Positions 35,926 to 44,933 of a DNA stretch of 64,000 nucleotides are shown here, piece by piece. This DNA comes from Kribbella flavida DSM 17836 (GTDB lineage Bacteria > Actinomycetota > Actinomycetes > Propionibacteriales > Kribbellaceae). Both the position numbers and the translations under genes were made by a program. Positions within the stretch are counted from its first letter, which is position 1, and every line of letters starts with the position of its first letter. The notes under the pieces are model-generated. The model ran no database searches. It was not told the DNA's origin and worked only from the letters and a program-made list of their open reading frames with translations. Location: the NCBI RefSeq assembly GCF_000024345.1, contig NC_013729.1, positions 3,162,001 through 3,226,000 on the forward strand. The letters run 5' to 3'.

Positions 35926-38269
35926 TCAACCGGCCGACGGCCAGAGCCAGGCCGAGCGCCTGGCTCTGGCCCGTCGGCTGCTGGCCGCCGGTCCGACAGA
36001 CTCCACGCTCTGGAAGCCGGAGCCCACCGCCGGCGCGGATCGCCCTCGCAAGACGGTCCGTCCCGGCCGGGTAGCCCGCCGACCGGCCTCGCTCTCTGAG
36101 GCGGCCGACGCGGTCGAGCCTGGCGCCCCCGAGGAGAACACGCCCCGCGTCACCCAGCGCCCGGCTCCCTCCGACGCCACCCCGCCGGACGCTTCCCCCA
36201 CTCCCCGCAAGCGCCGTGCACCCCGCAAGACCTCATCCACTCCCGGCGAAGCATGGTTGGACTCCCCAGCCCCCGCCGACGCCTGGTGGACCGAACCCGC
36301 ACCCTCTGCCGCTGAGGCCCACTCTGCCGCCTCGGCTGCAAGCAGCCGCAAGCGCGGCCCGGCCGCCCCAGCCCCGACACGGCAACGCGCCGCCGACGCT
36401 TCGGCGGGGGCGGCGACCACTGCACACAGCGCGTCGGCGAACACGTCGTCGCCCGTCGCGGACAGCGCGTCGGCGAACCCGCCGTCGCCCGGTGCAGGCA
36501 GCTCGTCAACGACCCGGCCGTCGCCCGGTGCAGGCAGCTCGTCAGCGAACCCGCCATCGTTCGGTGCAGGCAGCTCGTCGGCAAAGCCGCCCTTGCCCGC
36601 GGTCAGCGACTTTTGGTCAGACGTTCCCTCGGCTTCGAGCTCGGCACAGAGGGCTAACGATCCGGCCAGTGCGCGAGCGTCGACACCCGAGGACCCTTGG
36701 TCTGATGTTGCCTCAAGCACCGCAGACCGGCGCGGCGCCTCCACCTCGGCTCCAGCTAGCGGATCAGGGACCTCGCTCGCTCCGGACGACCCCTGGTGGG
36801 ACGACTCACCGACTCCGAGCGCGGCGCGACCGGACACCCACCCGGCCGATCCGTGCGCGGAAGCACCAACCTCCGACCGCGGTCCGCGAGGGCGAGCATC
36901 TTCGTCCACTCCCACCGACCCATGGGCGGACGCTCCCGACGATGCCGAGCCGAACTCCGCCTCCGCTCCCGCCACACGGTCGGGCGCGGCCCTGCTACCC
37001 GACGACCCGTGGTGGGACGACTCGCCAACTGTGCGAGAGCAGCCGAGCCCTGCCACCTCTGAGCCCCGGTCCAGCGCGTCACCCGCTTCAAGCGATGAGC
37101 AGCCGCGCGTCGGCTCTGCCGATCCCCAGTCGGCTGCTTCACGCGATGCAACCGATCGGCAGGCCGATGATGCCTTCGCCGAGTCGCGGTCGGGCGCATC
37201 ACCTGCTCCGAGCGATTCGTTGCCGGAGGCCTCATCCGCGCCGACCGGTGGGCGGCCGACGACGACGTCGTCTCAGCCAGACCTCTCCGGCCCGTGGTCG
37301 GACGCCGCACCGCCTGCCCAGCCAGGCAAGCCGCGCGCCGCTCGAAAGGCAAGAACCGCCCAGCTGGATGCGAGCCCCGACGCTGGCACGTCTGCACCAG
37401 AGACCCCGGGGTCAGCCGAAGCCTTCGACGTACGTGAGCGGCCAGCGGCGGTCGACTCGTCAGCCGGCCACAACGTCGGCAAGAGCATCATCAACACCCC
37501 GGCCGGAGCGCCCACCGATGACGCGCCTGTCCGGCGTGCTCGTCGCCAGAGTGCGGCGGCCGACGTTGCCTCCGCTTTCTCGACGGCCGACAATGCGCCG
37601 GACGAAGCACAGGCCAGTACCCCTTCATCAACCGGATGGGGCGCGAAGAGCAGTCGGCCCGCTCAGCGCCGTACCCGGCGCTTCGGTTCCGGTCAGTCTC
37701 GTCGCGGCTCCCGTACGGACGAGCCGGACGCTCCGGCTGATCCCAAGGTCGATCGCGAGGCCGACCCCCATCAGGTCGCGCGCACGATCCTGCTCGACAA
37801 GCTCAGCGGCCAACCCCGCACCCGCGCCGAGCTGACCGACGTGCTGGCCGAGCGGGAGATTCCCGACGAGGTGGCGGACGAAGTACTCGACCGCTTCACC
37901 GAGGTCGGCCTGATCAACGACGCCGCGTTCGCCACCGCCTGGGTCGAATCCCGCCACCGCGGCCGCGGCCTGGGCAAACGTGCCCTCGCCCAAGAGCTCC
38001 GCCGCCGCGGCGTCGACGACGAACTGGCCCGCGACGCCCTGGAAGAGCTCGACCCCAGCCAGGAAGAAGCCACCGCCAGAGCCTTGGTCCAGAAAAAGCT
38101 GCGGTCCCTGCGCTCCCTGGACCGCCAGGTCGCCATGCGCCGCCTGCTCGGCATGCTCGCCCGCAAGGGCTACCCCGGCGGCCTGGCCATGACCGTCGTC
38201 AAACAAGAACTGGCCGCCTCCGACGAAGAGCTCCCTCTGCTCAACGACTCCGGACTAGAAGCAGACTGA
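35912..38269 (+). CDS. recX: RecX with a giant disordered N-terminal extension
   Basis: RecX binds RecA filaments and limits their activity. The canonical helical repeat domain is residues 618-785 ([11 protein letters not shown] to the C-terminus), the full size of ordinary RecX. The preceding 617 residues are Ser/Ala/Pro/Asp-rich, without a recognisable fold. They carry repeated short acidic motifs around Trp at residues 115, 125-126, 235, 263, 295-296, 338, 367-368 and 462 (for example [10 protein letters not shown] twice). Codon third positions stay GC-rich, so the region looks coding. ATG 35912 overlaps recA by 14 bases. A shorter protein from an internal start is possible. Confidence 0.85.
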   Translation: MSTSDQPADGQSQAERLALARRLLAAGPTDSTLWKPEPTAGADRPRKTVRPGRVARRPASLSEAADAVEPGAPEENTPRVTQRPAPSDATPPDASPTPRKRRAPRKTSSTPGEAWLDSPAPADAWWTEPAPSAAEAHSAASAASSRKRGPAAPAPTRQRAADASAGAATTAHSASANTSSPVADSASANPPSPGAGSSSTTRPSPGAGSSSANPPSFGAGSSSAKPPLPAVSDFWSDVPSASSSAQRANDPASARASTPEDPWSDVASSTADRRGASTSAPASGSGTSLAPDDPWWDDSPTPSAARPDTHPADPCAEAPTSDRGPRGRASSSTPTDPWADAPDDAEPNSASAPATRSGAALLPDDPWWDDSPTVREQPSPATSEPRSSASPASSDEQPRVGSADPQSAASRDATDRQADDAFAESRSGASPAPSDSLPEASSAPTGGRPTTTSSQPDLSGPWSDAAPPAQPGKPRAARKARTAQLDASPDAGTSAPETPGSAEAFDVRERPAAVDSSAGHNVGKSIINTPAGAPTDDAPVRRARRQSAAADVASAFSTADNAPDEAQASTPSSTGWGAKSSRPAQRRTRRFGSGQSRRGSRTDEPDAPADPKVDREADPHQVARTILLDKLSGQPRTRAELTDVLAEREIPDEVADEVLDRFTEVGLINDAAFATAWVESRHRGRGLGKRALAQELRRRGVDDELARDALEELDPSQEEATARALVQKKLRSLRSLDRQVAMRRLLGMLARKGYPGGLAMTVVKQELAASDEELPLLNDSGLEAD
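36428..36604 (+). repeat. 12-residue (36-bp) tandem repeats inside recX
   Basis: Residues 173-231 consist of about five copies of a 12-residue unit of the form [12 protein letters not shown], visible at DNA level as 36-bp repeats (GCAGGCAGCTCGTC recurs). They form part of the disordered extension of RecX. Confidence 0.75.
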
Positions 38270-38827
38270 CCCGGAGGCCTGCAGTGGGGTCGCGCCGAGC
38301 GCGCGAACGCGGCCAGCAGTCCGTGCTGATCGCCGGCATCGCGGCGACCGGCGGCCGCCGTGCACAACGCGGTGAAGGCCGAGTAACTGAGCTGAACCCG
38401 ACGCCGCCGACATCCAGGCGGCCGCGAATCCCGGAGTCGTCATCCGAGTGGGGACGACATCGCCGACGTACTGGCCGGCTAGGGGTGTCTCCCAACTCCC
38501 CGCCTCCTGCACGGCGCCTCATGCACGGGAGCCAAGGCCACGATGCTTCGCATTGCCACCTCGTCTCCCGTACACCGAGCTACCGCACCGAGCACCTGCT
38601 CGCTACGGCGCGGATTCGGGAGACACGCCTAGACCCGATCGTTGCCCCCGCGCCGCAGTACCGGTTGTTCCGGTTGGGCCGGGCGACCTTGGTCGGAAAG
38701 CCGATCATTCCCGCACGAAGCAGAGTCCGTAGCACTCGGCAACCAGTCGCCGGACTGAGCGGCGGCGCGGACGCGGAGAGGCGTCGGGATGGCCGCGGAG
38801 GCGAGGAAGTGACGGGATACTCGGGCG
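38270..38827. other. 558-bp region without a convincing gene
   Basis: Several frames are open on both strands but none has protein-like composition, a ribosome site or a known motif. GATACT at 38816-38821 is the likely -10 box of the leaderless Nudix gene. The stretch could hold remnants of a lost gene; I cannot identify one. Confidence 0.5.
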
Positions 38828-39322
38828 ATGGGATACGAGGGGTCGTACACCTGGCGGCTGCGGCAGCACGTGGGGCATGAGTTGCTGGTGATGCCGGGGG
38901 CTCAGGTGGTGGTGGTCGACGCGGAGGAGCGGATGCTGTTCCAGCGGCGGCGGGATTCGGGGGAGTGGGAGTTTCCGGGTGGGGCGGCGGAGCCGGGGTC
39001 GAGTTTTCGCAGCACCGCGGTGCAGGAGTTGTTCGAGGAGGCCGGGCTGCGGGTCCGGGACCACGACTTGGTTCCGTTCGCGTCGTTGTCGGAGCCGGAC
39101 GTGCACGTGATCACGTATCCGAACGGTGACCGGATGCACTGTTTTGCGTTGTGCTTCGAGGCTCGGTGCTGGGACGGACAGGTGCGGGTGGAGCCGGAGG
39201 AGGTTGCCGAGGTCACCTTTCGGCGGCCCGATGACGCGCCGGAACCGCTGCAGGCGCAGACGCGGGTGGTGCTGGAGCTGTACCTCGCGTACCGGGCGAG
39301 CGGGGTGTTCCAGGCGCGCTGA
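38828..39322 (+). CDS. Nudix hydrolase with an altered Nudix box
   Basis: A 164-residue Nudix-fold protein. The box reads GGAAEPGSSFRSTAVQELFEEAGL (GGAAEPGSS then STAVQELFEEAGL). Against G-x5-E-x7-R-E-U-x-E-E-x-G-U the first Glu is Ser and the Arg is Gln, while the ELFEE metal-binding acids remain. Activity may be reduced or the substrate unusual. It starts at ATG 38828, six bases after GATACT, so it is probably leaderless. Other neighbours give no hint about substrate. Confidence 0.85.
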   Translation: MGYEGSYTWRLRQHVGHELLVMPGAQVVVVDAEERMLFQRRRDSGEWEFPGGAAEPGSSFRSTAVQELFEEAGLRVRDHDLVPFASLSEPDVHVITYPNGDRMHCFALCFEARCWDGQVRVEPEEVAEVTFRRPDDAPEPLQAQTRVVLELYLAYRASGVFQAR

Positions 39323-39479
39323 CGTGCCGGTCCGGCGGTTTGCAATGACGCGGGGGACGGCGAGGGGCGTTGACGGGGATCGGCTGCGGGTGTCTCATCC
39401 GAAGTAAGGCCGACTTGCCGTCGGTCCGTAGGCTGGGATTTTCGTCGAGATCCGCCCCTGACACCTCTTGGAGGGTGCA

Positions 39480-40130
39480 ATGAACGATTTCCAGGAACAG
39501 GCTAAGAACTGGCTCCGGAACGTCGTCAAGCAGAACCCGGACAAGATCAAGGCAGGCGTGGAGAAGGCGGGCGACCTGATCGACAAGCAGACCGGCGGCA
39601 AGTACGCCGACAAGGTCGACGCCGCCCAGGGCAAGGTCGGCCAGTACGTCGACTCCCAATCTCCCGCGGCCGGCCCCTCGGCCTCCTCCACCGAGCAGCC
39701 CACGAGCCCCTCCGCGAGCGATCAGCCGCCGGGCACGCCTGCCGACCAGTCCAGCGGCACGTCGGACGACCAGGCTGGTGGCAAGTCAGCGACCGGTCAG
39801 GCCGATTCCGGCGACAGCATCCAGCCGACGACCGGGCCGGACGACGGCGCGGCCGACGCCCCGACCCAGTCGCAGGGCGGGGCGGGCGGCGCCACCCCGG
39901 CGGGTGCCGACGGGCCGGAGGTCAGCACCGTCGAGAACGGTGAAGAGGACTCCAGCGCTACGGACGCCGACGAGTCAACAACTGACGGCAGGTCGACCGG
40001 CGGCGTCGTCGGCGGCCCTGCGCCGGACGTGAGCGCGAACGACAGCCGCTCCGCCGGCTCCCGCACCGAAGGCGCCCAGACCGGCGGCACCACCACCGGC
40101 ACCGAGGGCGGCCTCCCCGGTCCGAGGTAG
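39480..40130 (+). CDS. MT0933-like (so-called antitoxin) protein with disordered tail
   Basis: A 216-residue protein whose first 55 residues (QAKNWLRNVVKQNPDKIKAG, GDLIDKQTGGKYADKVD) match the MT0933/Rv0909 family annotated as antitoxins. The remaining 160 residues are Gly/Ser/Thr/Asp-rich and probably unstructured. No toxin gene adjoins it, so the antitoxin label should not be taken literally; a small DNA- or envelope-associated protein is as likely. ATG 39480 follows TTGGAGGG. A 9-bp hairpin follows the stop. Confidence 0.75.
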   Translation: MNDFQEQAKNWLRNVVKQNPDKIKAGVEKAGDLIDKQTGGKYADKVDAAQGKVGQYVDSQSPAAGPSASSTEQPTSPSASDQPPGTPADQSSGTSDDQAGGKSATGQADSGDSIQPTTGPDDGAADAPTQSQGGAGGATPAGADGPEVSTVENGEEDSSATDADESTTDGRSTGGVVGGPAPDVSANDSRSAGSRTEGAQTGGTTTGTEGGLPGPR

Positions 40131-40156
40131 TTGCTGACCCGCTGCGGCCAAGCGGA

Positions 40157-40189
40157 AGTCCGGCGCGGTGCCACGGCGCCCGCCGGACT
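40157..40189 (+). terminator. Hairpin after MT0933-like gene
   Basis: AGTCCGGCG (40157-40165) and CGCCGGACT (40181-40189) pair perfectly over 9 bases, 26 bases after the stop at 40130. No T-run follows. It is the best terminator candidate for this gene. Confidence 0.55.
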
Positions 40190-40490
40190 GAAGCACCTGC
40201 CAGGACGACCAGCCAGGCCTGCGTGAGGCGGCGTGAGGCGGCACGGCCGCCGCAGTACGTCCCCTCGTGCAACGTCCGGAGGACCTTCGATCACAACCTC
40301 GGGTTTCCGGACGTCGAGGTCAAGACGCCTGGTGTCGGCCGGACAGCGGTTGGGCGCCGAGAAGGCATCGGCTCGCCTGTCGCGCTACGCCCCCGTGATC
40401 CTGCCCAGGTGCGCCGGCTCCTCGCCGCCACCCGTCCCGAGCGCCGCGAAGGTTTGACCTTCCTCCGGGTGGCGTGGGTGTGTGTCCGCC
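40190..40490. other. 300-bp non-coding stretch before the rny promoter
   Basis: Short open frames are present but none is convincing. A small direct repeat GCGTGAGGCG occurs near 40221-40240. I see nothing else in it. Confidence 0.5.
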
Positions 40491-40519
40491 TTGACCGGGT
40501 GGTTGGGCGCGCCTAGCCT
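40491..40519 (+). promoter_or_regulatory. Promoter of the rny leader
   Basis: TTGACC (40491-40496), 17 bases, TAGCCT (40514-40519): a near-consensus housekeeping promoter. Transcription from about 40526 would give a leader of about 345 bases before rny. Confidence 0.65.
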
Positions 40520-40525
40520 CGGAAT

Positions 40526-40602
40526 CAGTAAGGGAGCTGTCCACCCGGACGGTTGATGACATAGCAACGGCCGGCCGGTCGACCACCGGCCGACCGATTT
40601 TC
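40526..40602 (+). ncRNA. Candidate short leader RNA ending in a hairpin plus T-run
   Basis: The transcript from the promoter above meets a GC-only hairpin (arms 40572-40578 CGGCCGG and 40586-40592 CCGGCCG) or an alternative stem (40576-40581 with 40591-40596). ATTTTC (40597-40602) follows. This resembles an intrinsic terminator and would release an RNA of about 75 bases unless it is read through into rny. No long ORF lies inside. It could be an attenuator or an independent small RNA. Confidence 0.4.
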
Positions 40603-40870
40603 GCCGGGGCTCGCGCGAGCGCGCACCGGAGACCCGAGATCAGAGCTCGACCGAGCTGGACCGACGGCGGCGAACGCTTGCCGTCGCATAGGAACGGACC
40701 CGGCGCCCACCGGGCGATCGGCGGACCGCAGGCGATCACTCGCCGGTGGGACGCGCCGCATCCCGGTCGGCGCGTTTCGGCGTACCGTTTTCTCGACCGC
40801 TGTGTGGGAAATCCCTTCCGACCAAGAGCTGGTCACGCCCGGGCGTGACTCGACGAGGGGAGACGCGCCG

Positions 40871-42643
40871 ATGCAGCAGCTTGCGGGCCGGCCGCTGGTT
40901 TCGTTCGCGGCGATGCCGACGGCGACGTCCGTGGGGCTGGTCGTGATCGGTCTTCTCGTCGTCGGTCTGCTCGCCTGGATCGGGCTGACGCTGACCCGGC
41001 GCAAGGGCGCCGAGATGGCCGCCGCGGAGGCGAACGCGAAGCTGGAGGCGGCCACCGCGGTCGCCGAGGCGAAGTCGGTGGGGGACCGGCTGCGCCGCGA
41101 GGCCGAGGAAGAAGCGGCCGTGCTGCGAGCGCGGGCGAAGGAGTCCGAGCAGCGCACCGACGAGCTGCGCCGGCAGGCCGAGGAGCGGGCCCAGGAGGCC
41201 GACCGGCGCGCCGACGAGGTCCGGCGGCAGGCGGAGGACCGGGCGTCCGAGGTCCGCCGGGACGCCGAGCAGCGCGCCACCGCCGTACGCCGTGAGGCCG
41301 AGTCCGAGGCGCAGTCGATCCGCGACGACCTGCGTGAGCAGCGCCTGGAGATGGAGCGGCGCGAGCACCGGCTGACCGAGCGCGAGGAACGGCTCGACGA
41401 GCAGCACCGGGCGATCGAGCAGCGGCAGCAGGAGATCGCCGCGCAGCTGGCCGAGCTGGACCAGCGCAAGGCCGAGATCAAGGACCTCGAGGACGAGCGC
41501 CGGCGGATCCTGGAGGGTGTCGCCAACCTGACCAGTGAGCAGGCGAAGGCCGAGCTGATCGCGGCGATCGAGACCGAGGCGAAGCGGCACGCGCACACGA
41601 TCGTGCGCGACCTCGAGCGGCAGGCCCTCGACGAGGGCGAGACCAAGGCGCGCAAGATCATCACCGGGGCGGTCCAGCGGCTCGCCTCCGAGCAGACCAG
41701 CGAGTCGGTCGTCTCGGTCGTGCACCTGCCCAGCGACGACATGAAGGGCCGGATCATCGGCCGGGAGGGCCGCAACATCCGGTCCTTCGAGCAGACCACC
41801 GGCGTCAACCTGATCATCGACGACACCCCCGAGGCGGTGCTGCTGTCCTGCTTCGACCCGGTACGCCGGGAGACCGCGCGGCTGACCCTGGACTCGCTGG
41901 TGCTGGACGGCCGGATCCACCCGAGCCGGATCGAGGAGATCTACGAGCGCAGCAAGGGCGAGGTCGCCGAGCTGTGCCTGCGGGCGGCCGAGGACGCGAT
42001 GGCCGAGGTCGGCATCACCGACCTGCACCCGGAGCTGGTCCGGACGATGGGCCTGCTGCGCTACCGCACGTCGTACGGGCAGAACGTGCTCAAGCACCTG
42101 GTCGAGTCGGCGCACCTGGCCGGCATGATGGCGGCCGAGCTGGGGCTCGACCCGCAGCTGTGCAAGCGCGGCGCGTTCCTGCACGACGTGGGCAAGGCGC
42201 TCACCCACGAGTCCGAGGGCAGCCACGCGATCGTCGGCGCGGACCTGGCCCGCAAGTACGGCGAGAACGACGACGTCGTGCACTGCATCGAGGCGCACCA
42301 CAACGAGGTCGAGGTCCGCACGGTCGAGGCGGTGCTGACCCAGGCGGCGGACGCGGTCAGCGGCGGTCGCCCGGGAGCCCGGCGGGAGTCGCTGGAGGCC
42401 TACGTGCAGCGACTCGTTCGGCTCGAGGAGATCGCGATGCACCACGACGGCGTCGAGAAGGTGTTCGCGATGCAGGCCGGCCGGGAGATCCGGGTGATGG
42501 TGCTGCCGGACGCGGTCGACGACATCGCGGCGCAGGTGATGGCTCGCGACATCGCCAAGCAGGTCGAGGAAGAGCTGACCTACCCCGGCCAGATCCGGGT
42601 CACCGTCGTGCGTGAGTCCCGCGCCACCGAGGTCGCCAAGTAG
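40871..42643 (+). CDS. rny: Ribonuclease Y
   Basis: Membrane-anchored endoribonuclease that starts mRNA decay. The 590-residue protein has one N-terminal membrane helix (about residues 18-36) and a long charged coiled coil (about 45-240, RR.AEE heptads). A KH domain contains IIGREGRNIRSFEQTTG (around residue 295), and the HD domain shows HDVGKALTHE (around 440) with CIEAHHNE. ATG 40871 follows GAGGGGAGA and gives the usual short N-terminus, so the open frame from 40802 is not used. Control may lie in the long leader. Confidence 0.95.
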   Translation: MQQLAGRPLVSFAAMPTATSVGLVVIGLLVVGLLAWIGLTLTRRKGAEMAAAEANAKLEAATAVAEAKSVGDRLRREAEEEAAVLRARAKESEQRTDELRRQAEERAQEADRRADEVRRQAEDRASEVRRDAEQRATAVRREAESEAQSIRDDLREQRLEMERREHRLTEREERLDEQHRAIEQRQQEIAAQLAELDQRKAEIKDLEDERRRILEGVANLTSEQAKAELIAAIETEAKRHAHTIVRDLERQALDEGETKARKIITGAVQRLASEQTSESVVSVVHLPSDDMKGRIIGREGRNIRSFEQTTGVNLIIDDTPEAVLLSCFDPVRRETARLTLDSLVLDGRIHPSRIEEIYERSKGEVAELCLRAAEDAMAEVGITDLHPELVRTMGLLRYRTSYGQNVLKHLVESAHLAGMMAAELGLDPQLCKRGAFLHDVGKALTHESEGSHAIVGADLARKYGENDDVVHCIEAHHNEVEVRTVEAVLTQAADAVSGGRPGARRESLEAYVQRLVRLEEIAMHHDGVEKVFAMQAGREIRVMVLPDAVDDIAAQVMARDIAKQVEEELTYPGQIRVTVVRESRATEVAK

Positions 42644-42705
42644 CAGGCCGCGTCCGTCATCGGTGGAGCTCCGCGAACGCCGACGTCCGGTCGCTCGCCG
42701 GGGAC

Positions 42706-42827
42706 CGCGGGCGCCGACGCAGCTACTCACGTACCGCGTCCGCCACGCGGGCGCCGAAGCAGCTACTCCACGTACCGCGTCCGCCACGCGGGCGCCGACG
42801 CAGCTACTCCACGTACGGCGCCCGCCA
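42706..42827. repeat. 41-bp tandem duplication of the 3' end of the SnoaL-like gene
   Basis: Units at 42706-42745, 42746-42786 and 42787-42827 share CGCGGGCGCCGACGCAGCTA and CGTACCGCGTCCGCCA. The third unit covers the last codons and stop (42804-42806) of the minus-strand gene; the first two lie in the intergenic space and repeat its final residues and stop. The first copy lacks one base. Confidence 0.85.
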
Positions 42828-43178
42828 GGCGGGCGGTTCGAACGGTGTGCCGTAGATCCGGGTCTCCCGCGCGATCCGCCCGTCGCGGAACTCCACCACG
42901 TTCGCCACGTAGTACACGTCGCCGCCGTAGTCCGACCGGCCGAGCACGACGAAGTGGTCCCCGGCCCCGACGATCCGCTGGATCTCGATCGACGGCGGGT
43001 TCGGGTACTGCTCCTGCATCGCCCGCATCCGGTCCCGCCCGACCACCCGCTCGCCGGACTGCGGCATCTCCATCGTGTAGTCCTCGGTGCGCAACTCGTG
43101 CTCGGCCTGAGCCGACAGCGCCAGTTGCCCGTCGGTCGGCCACAGCCGCTCCAGCAGCTCCCGGTTCCGGTCCGTCAT
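42804..43178 (-). CDS. SnoaL-like / NTF2-fold protein
   Basis: A 124-residue protein with the cone-shaped NTF2/SnoaL fold pattern: an N-terminal helix (NRELLERLWP), then strands with HFVVLGRSDYGGDVYYVANVVEFRDGRI split over residues about 78-105. Such domains act as small-molecule enzymes or binding modules; the ligand is unknown. ATG 43178 was chosen because the six upstream residues of the longer frame are not family-like. The end of the gene has been tandemly duplicated downstream. Confidence 0.75.
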   Translation of the reverse strand: MTDRNRELLERLWPTDGQLALSAQAEHELRTEDYTMEMPQSGERVVGRDRMRAMQEQYPNPPSIEIQRIVGAGDHFVVLGRSDYGGDVYYVANVVEFRDGRIARETRIYGTPFEPPAWRAPYVE

Positions 43179-43273
43179 CCTGACCACCCCTCTCACCCCA
43201 GTGTGGACCGGGGACGTTCAGGCAGCCTTGAAGCGCCGGAGCCAGCTGCCGAAGCGACGTCCCGGCGCCCGGA

Positions 43274-43558
43274 TCAGTGACGTTCCCGGTACTCCGTGGG
43301 CGTGACGTCGATCTGGTGGCTCAGCGGGGACGACTGCGGGTCCGTGCGGTACTGCTGCTCGACGTCGGGCCGGATGACGAGTGACTCGTCGGTCCGGCCC
43401 TTGTTCGCGACGGCGTACGAGAGCCACGTCCCGGCGACTCCGGCCAGCATGATCACGACGCCGACGACGGTGAAGTCCACCGGCCCGGAGGTGTCGCGAA
43501 TGCCGAAGGCGACGATGCCGCCCACGGCGATCAGAAAGATCCCGACGCTGATACGCAT
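43274..43558 (-). CDS. Small DUF6458-type membrane protein
   Basis: A 94-residue protein with two adjacent membrane helices (ISVGIFLIAVGGIVAFGI and VGVVIMLAGVAGTWLSYAV) and a polar C-terminal tail. This is the layout of actinobacterial DUF6458 proteins of unknown function. ATG 43558 has a strong AGGGAGGA site just upstream, which decides it over the longer frame from 43672. A GAGGGTGA...TCACCCTC inverted repeat (43610-43617 and 43636-43643) lies in its upstream region. Confidence 0.75.
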   Translation of the reverse strand: MRISVGIFLIAVGGIVAFGIRDTSGPVDFTVVGVVIMLAGVAGTWLSYAVANKGRTDESLVIRPDVEQQYRTDPQSSPLSHQIDVTPTEYRERH

Positions 43559-43715
43559 CCTGTTCCTCCCTGGTGCGGATCGGAACGCGGTCGATCCCTT
43601 CGGGCGGGAGAGGGTGACGTAACGTTGACCGTTGCTCACCCTCGGTACCCACCCCGATCCGTTGCCATGCACAACGGCTACGCCGGGAAGAGGGCAGCTC
43701 GGCAGGAACCAGCGG

Positions 43716-44879
43716 TCAGCGGAACGCGGACTCGCCGGTCAGCGCCTGCCCGATCACCAGCTGGTGGACCTCGGAGGTGCCCTCGTAGGTGAGCACCGAC
43801 TCCAGGTTGTTGGCGTGCCGCATCACCGGGTACTCGCCGCTGATCCCGTTCGCGGCCAGGATCGTGCGGCACTCGCGGGCGATGGCGATCGCCTCCCGCA
43901 CGTTGTTGAGCTTGCCGACGCTGACCTGTTCCGGCCGCAGCGTGCCCTTCTCCTTGAGCCGGCCCAGGTGCACGGCGAGCAAAATGCCCTTGTTCAGCTC
44001 GACGGCCATGTCGGCGAGCTTGGCCTGGGTCAGCTGGTACGCCGACAGCGGCTTGTCGAACACCTGCCGCTGCGCCGCGTACGTCACCGCCGTCTCCAGG
44101 CAGTCGCGGGCCGCGCCCATCGCCCCGAAGACGATGCCGAAGCGCGCCTCGTTCAGGCAGCCGAGCGGACCGGACAAACCACGGGCCTGCGGCAACAACG
44201 CCGAGGACGGCAGCCGCACGTCGTCGAAGATCAGCTCGGACGTGACCGACGCCCGCAGCGAGAGCTTCCGGGTGATCTCCGGCGCCGAGAAGCCCGGCGT
44301 GTCCGTCGGTACGGCGAACCCGCGCACGCCCTCGTCGGTCCGGGCCCAGACCACCGCGACGTCGGCCACCGAGCCGTTGGTGATCCACATCTTCGAGCCG
44401 TTCAGGATCCAGTCGTCGCCGTCGCGCCGGGCGTTGGTGCGCATGCCGCCGGGATTGGACCCGAAGTCGGGCTCGGTCAGGCCGAAGCAGCCGATCGCCT
44501 CGCCGGCGGCCATCCGGGGCAGCCATTCGGTCTTCTGCTCCTCGCTGCCGTACTTCCACAGCGCGTACATCGCCAGCGACCCCTGCACCGAGACCAGCGA
44601 CCGCATGCCCGAGTCGGCCGCCTCGATCTCCAAGCAGGCCAGCCCGTACGCCACCGGCCCCAGCCCGGCGCAGCCGTACCCGGTCAGGTGCATACCCAGC
44701 AGCCCCAGCGCGCCGAGCTCCTTCGCCAGGTCCCGCGCCGGGATGCTCGCCGACTCGAACCACTCCGGCAGCGACGGCCGCAACCGCTCGTCCGCGAACC
44801 GGCGGGCGGTCGCGCGGATGGCGACCTCTTCCTCGGTCAGCAGCGAGTCCACGTCGACGAGATCCAGCGAAACGGTCAT
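43716..44879 (-). CDS. Acyl-CoA dehydrogenase, glutaryl-CoA dehydrogenase-like
   Basis: FAD enzyme of 387 residues that oxidises an acyl-CoA at the alpha-beta bond. CFGLTEPDFGSNPGGM (around residue 135) and WITNGSVADVAVVWART (around 168) are the flavin/substrate loops, and the catalytic base is Glu366 in TYEGTSEVHQ. RLKEKGTLRPEQVSVGKLNNVREAI resembles the glutaryl-CoA dehydrogenase subgroup, which also decarboxylates. No other lysine or glutarate genes are adjacent, so the substrate is inference. Confidence 0.9.
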   Translation of the reverse strand: MTVSLDLVDVDSLLTEEEVAIRATARRFADERLRPSLPEWFESASIPARDLAKELGALGLLGMHLTGYGCAGLGPVAYGLACLEIEAADSGMRSLVSVQGSLAMYALWKYGSEEQKTEWLPRMAAGEAIGCFGLTEPDFGSNPGGMRTNARRDGDDWILNGSKMWITNGSVADVAVVWARTDEGVRGFAVPTDTPGFSAPEITRKLSLRASVTSELIFDDVRLPSSALLPQARGLSGPLGCLNEARFGIVFGAMGAARDCLETAVTYAAQRQVFDKPLSAYQLTQAKLADMAVELNKGILLAVHLGRLKEKGTLRPEQVSVGKLNNVREAIAIARECRTILAANGISGEYPVMRHANNLESVLTYEGTSEVHQLVIGQALTGESAFR

Positions 44880-44933
44880 GCCATCACGCTAGCGGCAACC
44901 CGTCGGCCGCGTCCCTGAGGCGAAGCTCACGAC

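Noticed and set aside
40736..42787. 683-residue minus-strand frame opposite rny
   Set aside because: Shadow of the RNase Y coiled coil and HD domain.
43610..43643. GAGGGTGA...TCACCCTC repeat as a terminator
   Set aside because: The arms are 18 bases apart and no gene ends nearby in the right orientation; at most a weak operator.
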